From positions 1 through 26,740 of the forward strand of contig JAODGF010000090.1 of assembly GCA_025464645.1 (NCBI GenBank): DNA of 26,740 nucleotides, written 5' to 3'. The stretch is from Methanosarcinales archaeon (GTDB lineage Archaea; Halobacteriota; Syntropharchaeia; Alkanophagales; Methanospirareceae). The notes under the pieces are model-generated. The model made no database searches. It was given only the letters and a program-made list of their open reading frames with translations, and was not told the DNA's origin. Position 1 is the stretch's first letter. Each line of letters starts with the position of its first letter. Positions 14,241 through 21,980 of the stretch are shown in pieces. The position numbers and the translations under genes are program-made.

Positions 14241-15518
14241 ATGAGTAGCATCGTTTTCAACTGGGAGGAAAAGGACTTGGAGCAGGTTTCCTTAACGGAA
14301 GGGCTCAGCCTGGAGAAGCTGAAAAGAGGACTCAAAGCAGGTAGAGTTGTAATTCCGAGAAATGCAAAGAGAGACATAGCACTAAAAGCAATTGGCGAAG
14401 GGCTGAGCACGAAAGTGAACGTAAATGTGGGAACGTCAAAAGATTTCGTCAACTCCGGGGAAGAAGTAGAGAAGGCAAAGATTGCGGTGAAATACGGTGC
14501 TGATACAATAATGGACCTCTCTACGGGTGGCGACCTTGATGAAACACGAAGAGCGATTTTGAAAGAAGTAAATGTGCCTGTCGGGACGGTGCCGATCTAC
14601 CAGGCGGCTTTAGAGAAGGCTGACGAAAGGGCAGTGGTGGACATGAATGCGGATGACATGTTCAATGCGGTAAGGAAACATGCAAAAGACGGTATAGACT
14701 TTGTTACTATTCATGCAGGTGTGAATCAGAACTCACTGGAGAGATTGAGGAGAAGTGAGCGCATCTTGGATGTTGTCAGTCGAGGTGGCGCTTTTCTCAT
14801 CGCATGGATGATTCACAACGAGCAAGAAAATCCTTTTTACAGAGAGTATGATTATCTGCTGGAAATAGCAAAAGAGTATGACTTAACACTCAGCCTGGGG
14901 GATGGTATGCGTCCAGGCTGCATTTCTGATGCCTCTGACCGTGCGAAATATATGGAAACAATCGTTCTCGGTGAGCTTGTGGAGCAGGCGAGGAAAGAGG
15001 GGGTTCAGGCAATGGTTGAAGGTCCAGGGCATGTCCCACTGGACGAAATAGAGGCGTCTGTGAAGACGATAAAACATATAACTGATTTTGCACCACTGTA
15101 TCTGTTAGGTCCACTCGTTACTGATGTCGCACCGGGATACGACCACTTTGTGAGTGCAATAGGAGGGGCGATTGCAGGAATGTACGGTGCTGATTTCCTC
15201 TGCATGGTATCACCTTCAGAGCATTTAGCATTGCCATCCGTGGATGAGATAAAAGAAGGCACGATAGTAACGAAAATAGCAGCGCATGCTGCTGACCTCG
15301 TAAAGGAAGGGCAAAGAGAGAGGGCAAGACTCATGGACGATGAAATGGCGCATGCAAGAAAGAACCTGGATTGGAAAAGGCAGTTGGAAATCGCCATAAA
15401 CCCTGAGGAAGCACGAAGAATAAGAAACAGCAGACCCTCAGAAAGCGATGCCTGTTCCATCTGCGGCGATTTGTGTGCGATAAAAATGGTGAAGGAGTTT
15501 TTGAAAAGGAAGTCATGA
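14241..15518 (+). CDS. thiC: ThiC-family radical SAM enzyme: HMP-P synthase or 5-hydroxybenzimidazole synthase
   Basis: A 425-residue short-form ThiC-family protein. Diagnostic blocks are DTIMDLSTGGDLDETRR, VPVGTVPIYQA, DFVTIHAGV, LSLGDGMRPGCISDASDRAQ-like sequence, MVEGPGHVPLDEI, and PLVTDVAPGYDHFVSAIGGAIAG. The C-terminal cluster motif is CSICGDLC, spaced C-x2-C-x3-C, whereas E. coli ThiC has C-x2-C-x4-C. ThiC makes the thiamin pyrimidine from aminoimidazole ribotide. Close paralogues (BzaF type) convert the same substrate to 5-hydroxybenzimidazole, a cobamide lower ligand used by methanogens. The downstream gene, coupled by an ATGA overlap, is a corrinoid-activator-like protein, which makes the cobamide role a serious alternative. 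Sequence alone does not decide. Confidence 0.88.
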   Translation: MSSIVFNWEEKDLEQVSLTEGLSLEKLKRGLKAGRVVIPRNAKRDIALKAIGEGLSTKVNVNVGTSKDFVNSGEEVEKAKIAVKYGADTIMDLSTGGDLDETRRAILKEVNVPVGTVPIYQAALEKADERAVVDMNADDMFNAVRKHAKDGIDFVTIHAGVNQNSLERLRRSERILDVVSRGGAFLIAWMIHNEQENPFYREYDYLLEIAKEYDLTLSLGDGMRPGCISDASDRAKYMETIVLGELVEQARKEGVQAMVEGPGHVPLDEIEASVKTIKHITDFAPLYLLGPLVTDVAPGYDHFVSAIGGAIAGMYGADFLCMVSPSEHLALPSVDEIKEGTIVTKIAAHAADLVKEGQRERARLMDDEMAHARKNLDWKRQLEIAINPEEARRIRNSRPSESDACSICGDLCAIKMVKEFLKRKS

Positions 15519-17083
15519 ATATCATTTTCTCGGAGTATGGAAAAGAAGCCAAACTTGTCGAGGGAAGGACCATACTTTCCTACCTGCAGGAGTTGGGAAT
15601 AGACATAAACGCATCATGCGGTGGTGAGGGAAAGTGCGGGCAGTGCCAGGTCGAAGTTGAGTGTGCACCCGGCACACTCTCGGATAAGACCGAAGCGGAA
15701 AATAAATTTGTACACGGAGATACGCACCGCCGTCTTGCCTGCCAGGCAAGAATATTAAGAACCGATGACCCTATTTACGTTCGAGTCCAGAGAAGAACCT
15801 ACTACGTTTTAGAATCAGGAGAATATAAGGAAATCAGTCTTGAGCCTTTCGTGCACCTGGAGGGTGACAGAGTCTTTTGCGAGTCAGAAGATATAGGCAG
15901 ATATACAGGAGAATTACACGGCATCGCTCTTGACATAGGGACAACAACGCTTGCCGCGTATTTAATTGACCTTGAGAGCGGAAAAGTGTCTTCCCTTATA
16001 TCAAGAGAAAATCCGCAGACCAAATACGGAAACAATGTAATTTCAAGGATAGAATTTGCAAGAAAAGGGCAGGACATACTTGAAAGAGAAATCAGATCCG
16101 CGGTGAACGAAATGATTACAACCATGACAGACCCGGGCAAGGTATATGAGATGGTGGTCGTGGGCAATCCGGTAATGAGAGACCTGTTCTTTGGCTATCC
16201 AGTCGAGTCGCTTGGCAAAAGCCCTTACGAACCCTTGAGTACAATGCCAATAACCAAAACCGCAGAAGAACTTGGACTCGAGGCAAACCCGAAGGTAAGG
16301 GTTTATGGTCTTCCACTGATAGGCAGTTTTGTCGGTGCCGACGCTCTGGCTGTCGTGCTGGCGACGGAATTATACAAAAACGAGTCCGTAGGTATGGCGA
16401 TAGACGTAGGAACCAACACAGAAATCGTGTTCGGGAACAAAGACAGATTGATTGCAACATCCTGTGCAGCGGGTCCTGCATTTGAGGGCGCTGGCATAAC
16501 ATGTGGAGTAGGTGGCGTAAGCGGTGCGATAAAAGAAGTGAGAATAGAGAATGGGGAAGTTAAGTATAAAACGATTGACGATGCTGCACCTGTTGGAGTT
16601 TGCGGTTCCGGGATAATAGACACGCTGGCTGAACTTCTGGACAAGAAGATAATTGATGGTAGAGGTAAGTTCTATGGTGCGGAGAAAGAATTCAGAATAG
16701 CCGAAGGAATTAGTCTGTCGGAAAAGGACATTGACCAGTTAAATCTTGCGAAAACTGCTGTTTCCGTGGGCATAAAGGTCCTGCTGGATAGATACGGAAT
16801 CGAACTTGAGGAGATAGACCGCATCTTTCTTGCTGGTGGCTTTGCAAACTTTACAAATACCGAGAATGCAATCCGTATAGGACTCCTTCCAGATGTTGAA
16901 CGGGAAAGGGTGAAAAAAGTAGGGAATGCTGCAATAGAAGGTGCAAGGCAGGTGTTAATATCAAAGTCGAAGCGCGAGGATGCAGAAGTCGTTGCAAAGC
17001 GAGTCGAGCATATAAAACTTGAAGAGGAAGATAATTTTATGGAATTATTCGTCAGTGAACTCTACTTCCAGAAATACCTGTAA
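15515..17083 (+). CDS. RACo-like corrinoid reductive activator (2Fe-2S plus ASKHA/DUF4445)
   Basis: A 522-residue protein starting at an ATG that overlaps the upstream stop as ATGA. The N-terminal 2Fe-2S ferredoxin domain has ligands Cys35, Cys41, Cys44 and Cys76. From about residue 137 there is an ASKHA ATPase-like region with ALDIGTTTLAAYLIDL, VVVGNPVMRDLF, AIDVGTNTEIVFG, GVCGSGIIDTLAELL and FLAGGFANF. Proteins of this type use ATP to drive low-potential reduction of inactive Co(II) corrinoid proteins back to Co(I). An in-frame upstream start at 15473 would lie inside the thiC-like gene and is rejected. It is shorter than the roughly 640-residue bacterial RACo. Its target corrinoid protein is not in the window; MtrA or a methyltransferase system are possibilities, by inference only. 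Confidence 0.88.
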   Translation: MNIIFSEYGKEAKLVEGRTILSYLQELGIDINASCGGEGKCGQCQVEVECAPGTLSDKTEAENKFVHGDTHRRLACQARILRTDDPIYVRVQRRTYYVLESGEYKEISLEPFVHLEGDRVFCESEDIGRYTGELHGIALDIGTTTLAAYLIDLESGKVSSLISRENPQTKYGNNVISRIEFARKGQDILEREIRSAVNEMITTMTDPGKVYEMVVVGNPVMRDLFFGYPVESLGKSPYEPLSTMPITKTAEELGLEANPKVRVYGLPLIGSFVGADALAVVLATELYKNESVGMAIDVGTNTEIVFGNKDRLIATSCAAGPAFEGAGITCGVGGVSGAIKEVRIENGEVKYKTIDDAAPVGVCGSGIIDTLAELLDKKIIDGRGKFYGAEKEFRIAEGISLSEKDIDQLNLAKTAVSVGIKVLLDRYGIELEEIDRIFLAGGFANFTNTENAIRIGLLPDVERERVKKVGNAAIEGARQVLISKSKREDAEVVAKRVEHIKLEEEDNFMELFVSELYFQKYL

Positions 17084-17129
17084 GCTTTTCTATTCTTATC
17101 TTAACCTCAGATACAACCGCTATTGCACA

Positions 17130-17561
17130 CTACGAATTCTCATCCAAATTATGATTGCATAATTTATCTGCTTCTGCAATGAACCTATTTGTTCTCTTTA
17201 CCTGGAAAAACTCCACCTTATCAAACCTCCCTTTATATCGCATTACTTCGTCATATAATACCTTCAAATGATCCTTTGTTATCCGCCATTCGCCATTTAT
17301 CTGGTTAATAACGAGTGCACTGTCTGAATAAACGTGTACATTCCATCTTGTATATTCCACCGCTTTTTTCAGTGCCTCTATCACCGCATTGTATTCCGCC
17401 TTGTTGTTAGTAACCGTACCCAAATACTTTGAATTAGAATAAATAACTTCCTCCCCTTTTACAAAAATAAAAGCACATGCACCGGGACCTGGATTACCCC
17501 TTGCAGCACCATCTGTGTAAATCTTTAGTACATCTTCCTTTTTGATCTTGTTTTTGCGCAT
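17130..17561 (-). CDS. rnhA: Ribonuclease HI
   Basis: A 143-residue RNase HI-type protein that cleaves RNA in RNA-DNA hybrids. The catalytic acidic residues are visible: Asp17 in YTDGAARGNPGPG, Glu56 in NNKAEYNAVIEAL, Asp80 in VYSDSALVINQINGEW and Asp132 in AEADKLCN. No hybrid-binding N-terminal domain or C-terminal fusion is present. The start is well fixed: a full AAAAGGAGGT ribosome-binding site lies on the minus strand at 17579-17570, eight bases before the ATG. This is one of the strongest such sites in the window. It converges with the RACo-like gene, 46 bases away, and diverges from the VWA gene. Confidence 0.93.
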   Translation of the reverse strand: MRKNKIKKEDVLKIYTDGAARGNPGPGACAFIFVKGEEVIYSNSKYLGTVTNNKAEYNAVIEALKKAVEYTRWNVHVYSDSALVINQINGEWRITKDHLKVLYDEVMRYKGRFDKVEFFQVKRTNRFIAEADKLCNHNLDENS

Positions 17562-17662
17562 TTTTATCTACCTCCTTTTCACAATAACAAACTTCACACT
17601 TTTTTATGTGATTACAACTATCTTTTATCCAAAAAAACATCAGACGGAATAAAATGGGGTGC

Positions 17663-18616
17663 ATGAGTTTTGGAGAACCGTGGGTATTGCTATTTCTGTG
17701 GATTATTCCCCTGCTGTACTATTTTTACAGGATTTACTGTAAGAAGCGTAAGGAAGCAGCGCTGAAATTCAGTACTTTGAGTGTTGTAAAAGAAGCTTCG
17801 GATAGAGACAAACGCGGCGTCAAATTCAGGGCTCATTTGCCTTTTATCATTCTTACCATCGCTGTTGCATTGATTGTCGTTGGTCTTGCAGACCCGATGA
17901 TTCCTCTGAAGCGTGCTAAGGCGGGCGTTAACGTGGTCTTAGCGATTGACGATTCTGGAAGCATGCAGGCAACCGATTATCAGCCAACGAGACTGGAAGC
18001 TGCGAAGAGCGCAGCCGAAACGCTGATAAAGAGCTTGAAGCCGAAGGATAACGTGGGGATTGTCATCTTCGAATCCGGTGCTACTACCGCTTCTTATCTC
18101 ACCCCCTTTAAGGATAAGGCGATAGAGAAATTAAGAGGGATAGAGCCGCGAACAGGGCGAACTGCGCTCGGCGATGGTCTCACACTCGCGATTGACATGG
18201 CTACTTCTATCCCAAACAAGAAGAAAGTGGTGATTTTACTGAGTGACGGCGTGAACAATGCGGGTGTTGTGAGTCCACAGGAAGCTATTCAATTCGCGAA
18301 AACAAACAAAATACAGGTCTTTACCGTTGGGCTTGGTTCTGAGAAACCGACAGTCATCGGCTATGATTTCTTTGGCAATCCGCAGTATGCCGAGCTTGAT
18401 GAAGAAACGCTGAAAACAATTGCCACGGATACCGGTGGGAAATATTACAAATCCGTGAATGAAAAGACGCTGGATGAGATTTATTCCAATATCGGTGAGC
18501 ACATAAAACGAGAGTGGGAAGAGACCAGCATAAAGGATTGGTTTCTCATTGCAACCTTTATATTATTATTGGTGAATATTTATATTATCTACGGTAAATA
18601 CAGGGTGATTGTGTGA
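17663..18616 (+). CDS. BatA-like VWA-domain membrane protein
   Basis: A protein of 317 residues from the ATG at 17663, preceded by GGGGTG; an in-frame ATG at 17654 adds three residues. The N-terminus (SFGEPWVLLFLWIIPLLYYFYRIY) and a second segment near 58-76 are membrane helices, as in the BatA N-terminal domain. A von Willebrand A domain follows with an intact MIDAS (DDSGSM near residues 97-102, the TGRTALGDGL Thr, and LSDGVNNAG). A last membrane helix lies at the C-terminus. The VWA domain should face outside or be membrane-tethered and bind a protein partner through Mg2+. The neighbouring gene is BatD-like and overlaps in transcription, but no MoxR ATPase or DUF58 gene is nearby. The precise role is unknown. 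Confidence 0.85.
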   Translation: MSFGEPWVLLFLWIIPLLYYFYRIYCKKRKEAALKFSTLSVVKEASDRDKRGVKFRAHLPFIILTIAVALIVVGLADPMIPLKRAKAGVNVVLAIDDSGSMQATDYQPTRLEAAKSAAETLIKSLKPKDNVGIVIFESGATTASYLTPFKDKAIEKLRGIEPRTGRTALGDGLTLAIDMATSIPNKKKVVILLSDGVNNAGVVSPQEAIQFAKTNKIQVFTVGLGSEKPTVIGYDFFGNPQYAELDEETLKTIATDTGGKYYKSVNEKTLDEIYSNIGEHIKREWEETSIKDWFLIATFILLLVNIYIIYGKYRVIV

Positions 18617-18617
18617 G

Positions 18618-19760
18618 ATGGGCGTGAGGAGAAAGGCGATAGCTATTCTCTTGCTTTTGGTATTCCTCTTCGCTGTTACGTCGGCTGTGGCTACGGCAGC
18701 GAAAAAGCTGGAAGTGCAAAAACTCGTTGATTATGGCAATAACAAGGAGATAAAAGTCGGCGATGAGGTTACCATCTCCTTAAAATTTAAAAACCCGTTC
18801 AACCGGGAGATACCTGTGCGAATCGTGGACAGGAACGTTTTTGGAGATAATGGCTTAGACATAAAGTGCCTTGAATATACGCTGCCTGCGAAGGAAGAGT
18901 CGGTACTTACTTACAGCGAGCCGATAGTGCCTTTTAAACCCGGTAAGTACACCTTGGATGCAGCGAAGGTTACTTACACCAATCCCGAAACGGGCAAGCG
19001 CGAAACGGTGGAGTCAAACACACTCGATCTCGAAGTGAAAGCCAATAATACCTTGCCACAACGCCAGGCACAGGGCATTACCACTATTTATCACTGTAAT
19101 GGCACCAATATCCATTCCACTTCTTATTCGTCCTACGGTAGTTCTTTCAATATCCAGATAGGTCGCAGTTCCAGCTATGGTAACGAGCAACAGCAATCAG
19201 GCGATCAGCAGCAAGAAAGCGTAGAAAAGCGTGTAACGAACAATCAAATCAGTCAGAACACGGGTCAATTGAAGAAAGAGCTGGAGAAGGAGATGCAGCG
19301 GCAGAAAGAAGAGAGTTGGTGGTTACTGCTCCTTATTCCCATAGCAGGGGTTATTGCTACCGGCTGGTTTATTTTTGGCAGATATCTCAAAATGAAAAGA
19401 GCGCAGAGACAGGAAACGTCACCATTTGCCATGGAGCAAGTCGCTTCCGCTGACTATGCAAGTGAGGCGAGAAGAATGGTTGAAGAGGCTGAGCGGCTAT
19501 TCAGAAATAATCGTGAAAAGGACGCCTACGAACGGATATCGCAAGCATTACGTTTCTATTTCTCACATAAACAGGGCATTAAGAAGGAATTGTTAAAGAC
19601 CGAATTGATGGAGACTTTGAGAGGAAAGGTGGATGCAGACCTGTATTCAAAGGTGCAGGATTGTCTGGATTGGTGTGAAAAAGTTGAATTTGCAAAGTAT
19701 AGACCCAATGAGAAGGATTTTGACAAAATAGTGGGGGTAACTAAGGAGATAATTACCTAA
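18618..19760 (+). CDS. BatD-like exported membrane-anchored protein
   Basis: 380 residues from the ATG at 18618, one base after the VWA stop. Residues 1-28 are a signal peptide (MGVRRKAIAILLLLVFLFAV...). Residues 30-142 look like an extracytoplasmic beta-sandwich (IKVGDEVTISLKFKNPF, PFKPGKYTLDAAKVTYTNPETG). A Ser/Tyr/Gln-rich low-complexity linker spans about 165-215, a transmembrane helix about 233-254, and a helical cytoplasmic domain about 270-380 (YASEARRMVEEAERLFRNNREKDAYERISQALRFYF). This order matches BatD-type partners of BatA proteins and the helical part resembles DUF4129-like tails. A TTG at 18609 is a possible but weaker start. The pair probably forms a membrane complex of unknown job. 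Confidence 0.78.
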   Translation: MGVRRKAIAILLLLVFLFAVTSAVATAAKKLEVQKLVDYGNNKEIKVGDEVTISLKFKNPFNREIPVRIVDRNVFGDNGLDIKCLEYTLPAKEESVLTYSEPIVPFKPGKYTLDAAKVTYTNPETGKRETVESNTLDLEVKANNTLPQRQAQGITTIYHCNGTNIHSTSYSSYGSSFNIQIGRSSSYGNEQQQSGDQQQESVEKRVTNNQISQNTGQLKKELEKEMQRQKEESWWLLLLIPIAGVIATGWFIFGRYLKMKRAQRQETSPFAMEQVASADYASEARRMVEEAERLFRNNREKDAYERISQALRFYFSHKQGIKKELLKTELMETLRGKVDADLYSKVQDCLDWCEKVEFAKYRPNEKDFDKIVGVTKEIIT

Positions 19761-19799
19761 GTTTCAAAATTACCTTCCAGCAGCCAATGCCTGCAATTT

Positions 19800-20798
19800 T
19801 CATAGCCACTGCTCTATCCTTCGCTGCGAAACGTTTGTTTTTGGCATAAAAATCTTTTCCAAGGCTTTACTCACACGCTCTTCCGAGAAGTTGTGCTCTT
19901 CACAGAGAAATTCTTTTACTTTCTCTTCATCTGGTGTTCCCCAGTTTATTTCATAAGATTCATTCACATCAGGCTGCAAGAAGATATCTCGAACGAGTTC
20001 GTAGTTCTCTATTCCCTCTATTTTTTCTATTTCCGCTTCGGCTATCAGTTTTTCGATGCTATGATGTCTTTTTATCAGCTTCAGTGCGCTTTTAACTCCT
20101 ATCCCTTTTATTCCCGGGTTGAAATCAGTGCCAATTAGAATTGCGATGTCCACAAGCTCTTCTCTGGTTATCCCGTATTTCTCTTCGAGTTCCTTTAATT
20201 CAATGACTTCCGGAGTCGCCTTTCTTCTCGCGGCGCTAAGATTTCTTATCATAGCCGGTGCGCCAAAAAGCAAAGAATCGTAATCTTGAGAGGAAACGAG
20301 CTCTGCATCACCTCTGCGAACCATATAAGCAGCTTGAGCCTCTCCTTCGGAGGGTGCCTGCACGCAAGGGACGCCAAGATATGTTAAGAGCCTCTTCGCA
20401 TCTTCTACTATCGTCATGTCAATTCTTGCAGATGCTTGGGCATACTTAAACGCTACTTCTGGAAGCAAAACCTTCGCTTCTTCCCATTTCCTTTTCGCCT
20501 CTTTTCTACGTTCCGACCTACCCTTGATAACCTTTGCTTTTAACTCAGATGGTTTGCCATCAAAAACGAATATCTGCTTTATTCCACACCCTATTAAATT
20601 TGTCGTGCGGTATATCAGCCCGGAGAGATGAGAAGTCGTTCTACCCGAAGAATCCTTCAGTGGTGTTCCATCTGGTTGCCGAATGATGCTTAAGAACTGG
20701 TAAAGCGTGTTATATGCATCTACGGCAATGATTTTACCTGAAAGAGCCTCTAAACTCGTTTCTTTTGGCTCTAATATCGCACCAATATTAACACCCAT
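19800..20798 (-). CDS. fen: Flap endonuclease 1
   Basis: A 332-residue FEN-1 that removes 5' flaps in Okazaki-fragment processing and repair. The N-terminal MGVNIGAIL must be exact for the active-site helix, which fixes the start. Metal ligands fit Asp27 (VDAYN), Asp80 (VFDGKP), Glu151 and Glu153 (EGEAQAAYM), Asp172 and Asp174 (SSQDYDSLLFG) and Asp225 (GTDFNPGIKGIG, the start of the H3TH motif). The C-terminus QRRIEQWL is a PIP box for PCNA. A TATA box shared with the divergent uL11 operon lies about 29 bases before the ATG, so the mRNA is probably leaderless. Confidence 0.96.
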   Translation of the reverse strand: MGVNIGAILEPKETSLEALSGKIIAVDAYNTLYQFLSIIRQPDGTPLKDSSGRTTSHLSGLIYRTTNLIGCGIKQIFVFDGKPSELKAKVIKGRSERRKEAKRKWEEAKVLLPEVAFKYAQASARIDMTIVEDAKRLLTYLGVPCVQAPSEGEAQAAYMVRRGDAELVSSQDYDSLLFGAPAMIRNLSAARRKATPEVIELKELEEKYGITREELVDIAILIGTDFNPGIKGIGVKSALKLIKRHHSIEKLIAEAEIEKIEGIENYELVRDIFLQPDVNESYEINWGTPDEEKVKEFLCEEHNFSEERVSKALEKIFMPKTNVSQRRIEQWL

Positions 20799-20820
20799 CT
20801 TTTTATTTATTATTCTTCTT

Positions 20821-20843
20821 TGATTTATATTTAGAATAAATCA
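20821..20843. promoter_or_regulatory. Shared divergent TATA region of fen and the uL11 operon
   Basis: TGATTTAT (20821-20828) and ATAAATCA (20836-20843) form a perfect 8-bp inverted repeat around seven bases, overlapping the TATA-like TTTATATTTA. The box is about 29 bases from the fen ATG and about 56 bases from the uL11 ATG, giving a leaderless fen transcript and a leader of roughly 29 bases for uL11. The symmetry could be an operator. Confidence 0.5.
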
Positions 20844-20883
20844 GCAATAAATAAACAAATGTAACTAACGCAAAGAGGGAAAA

Positions 20884-21354
20884 ATGAATGTCGTTGAAGT
20901 TTTAGTAGAGGGGGGAAAAGTGAGTCCAGGACCACCATTGGGTCCTGCTCTGGGTCCTCTTGGAGTAAATATAAAAGAAGTGGTGGGTACTGTGAATGAG
21001 CTTACGAAGGACTACGTGGGAATGGAAGTTCCAGTAAAGATAACCGTTGATACCGCGGGAAAGGTGGATATAACCGTAGGCGTGCCACCGACGTCAGCGT
21101 TGATAAAGCGAGATTTAGGGATTGAAAAAGCAAAAACAGACTCTACAACCGATTATGTCGGGGATATATCATTAAAGCAAATAAGAGAGATAGCGGAGAA
21201 GAAGCGCGAAGAAATGTTAGCAACTTCGTTAAAAAGTGCTATTAAAGAGGTAATAGGCACCTGTGTCTCCATGCATGTGAAGGTGGAAGGTAAAGATGCG
21301 AAAGAAATTCAGAGGGATATAGAAGAAGGAATGTATGATGAGGTGATAACATAA
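20884..21354 (+). CDS. rplK: Large ribosomal subunit protein uL11
   Basis: A 156-residue archaeal uL11, the protein at the base of the L12 stalk that binds 23S rRNA in the GTPase-associated centre. VSPGPPLGPALGPLGVNIKEVV, the VPVKITVD strand, PPTSALIKRDLGIEKA and the C-terminal IKEVIGTCVSMHVKVEGKDAKE are diagnostic. A GAGGGA ribosome-binding site lies just before the ATG. First gene of uL11-uL1-uL10. Confidence 0.96.
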   Translation: MNVVEVLVEGGKVSPGPPLGPALGPLGVNIKEVVGTVNELTKDYVGMEVPVKITVDTAGKVDITVGVPPTSALIKRDLGIEKAKTDSTTDYVGDISLKQIREIAEKKREEMLATSLKSAIKEVIGTCVSMHVKVEGKDAKEIQRDIEEGMYDEVIT

Positions 21355-21356
21355 GC

Positions 21357-21980
21357 ATGGAAGCAGAAGAGATAGTAGGAGAAGTGGAGAAGGCATTGAG
21401 ATCGAAAGAGCGTGGATTTGTGGAAAGTGTGGAACTCAGCATAAATTTAAAAAATATAGATTTGAAGCAGCCGAAGAGCAGGATAAATGTGGATGTAGTT
21501 TTGCCTAACAAGTTCAGGGAGCCGAAGATTGGCGCTTTTGCTTCCGGTGAGATTGCATTGAAAGCGAAAGAGGCAGGTGCTGAGGTGATAGACCCTGAAG
21601 AGCTGAAGAGAATGGATAAGAAAAAAGCAAGAGAACTGGTGAAAAAATACGACTTCTTCGTTGCCGATGCATCTCTTATGTCTCTGGTAGGTAAAAGCTT
21701 GGGCACTATTCTTGGTCCGCGTGGTAAGATGCCCGACCCTATTCCTCCGGGGGCTGACCCGAGACAGATATTGTCGCGGTTGAAAGGGACAGTTAAAGTA
21801 AGGTCAAAAACTACGACTTTATGGGTAAACATAGGTCGCAAGGATATGAATGCAAAGGAGATAGCAGAAAATGCCATAGCAGTGATAAAAGCAGTAGAAT
21901 CACGTTTGGAGCGCGGCTGGCAAAATATAGGTTCTATTTATATGAAAACAACTATGGGACATGCGGTGAAGGTGGTATAA
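21357..21980 (+). CDS. rplA: Large ribosomal subunit protein uL1
   Basis: A 207-residue uL1, which forms the mobile L1 stalk at the ribosomal E site and in several archaea represses its own operon. Domain I and II landmarks are RGFVESVELSINLKNIDLK, KFREPKIGAFASGE, ASLMSLVGKSLGTILGPRGKMPDPIPPGADP and IGSIYMKTTMGHAVKV. The ATG follows the uL11 stop after two bases. Its TAA overlaps the uL10 ATG by one base (TAATG), so translation of the three genes is probably coupled. I could not identify an L1-binding mRNA hairpin by eye. Confidence 0.96.
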   Translation: MEAEEIVGEVEKALRSKERGFVESVELSINLKNIDLKQPKSRINVDVVLPNKFREPKIGAFASGEIALKAKEAGAEVIDPEELKRMDKKKARELVKKYDFFVADASLMSLVGKSLGTILGPRGKMPDPIPPGADPRQILSRLKGTVKVRSKTTTLWVNIGRKDMNAKEIAENAIAVIKAVESRLERGWQNIGSIYMKTTMGHAVKVV

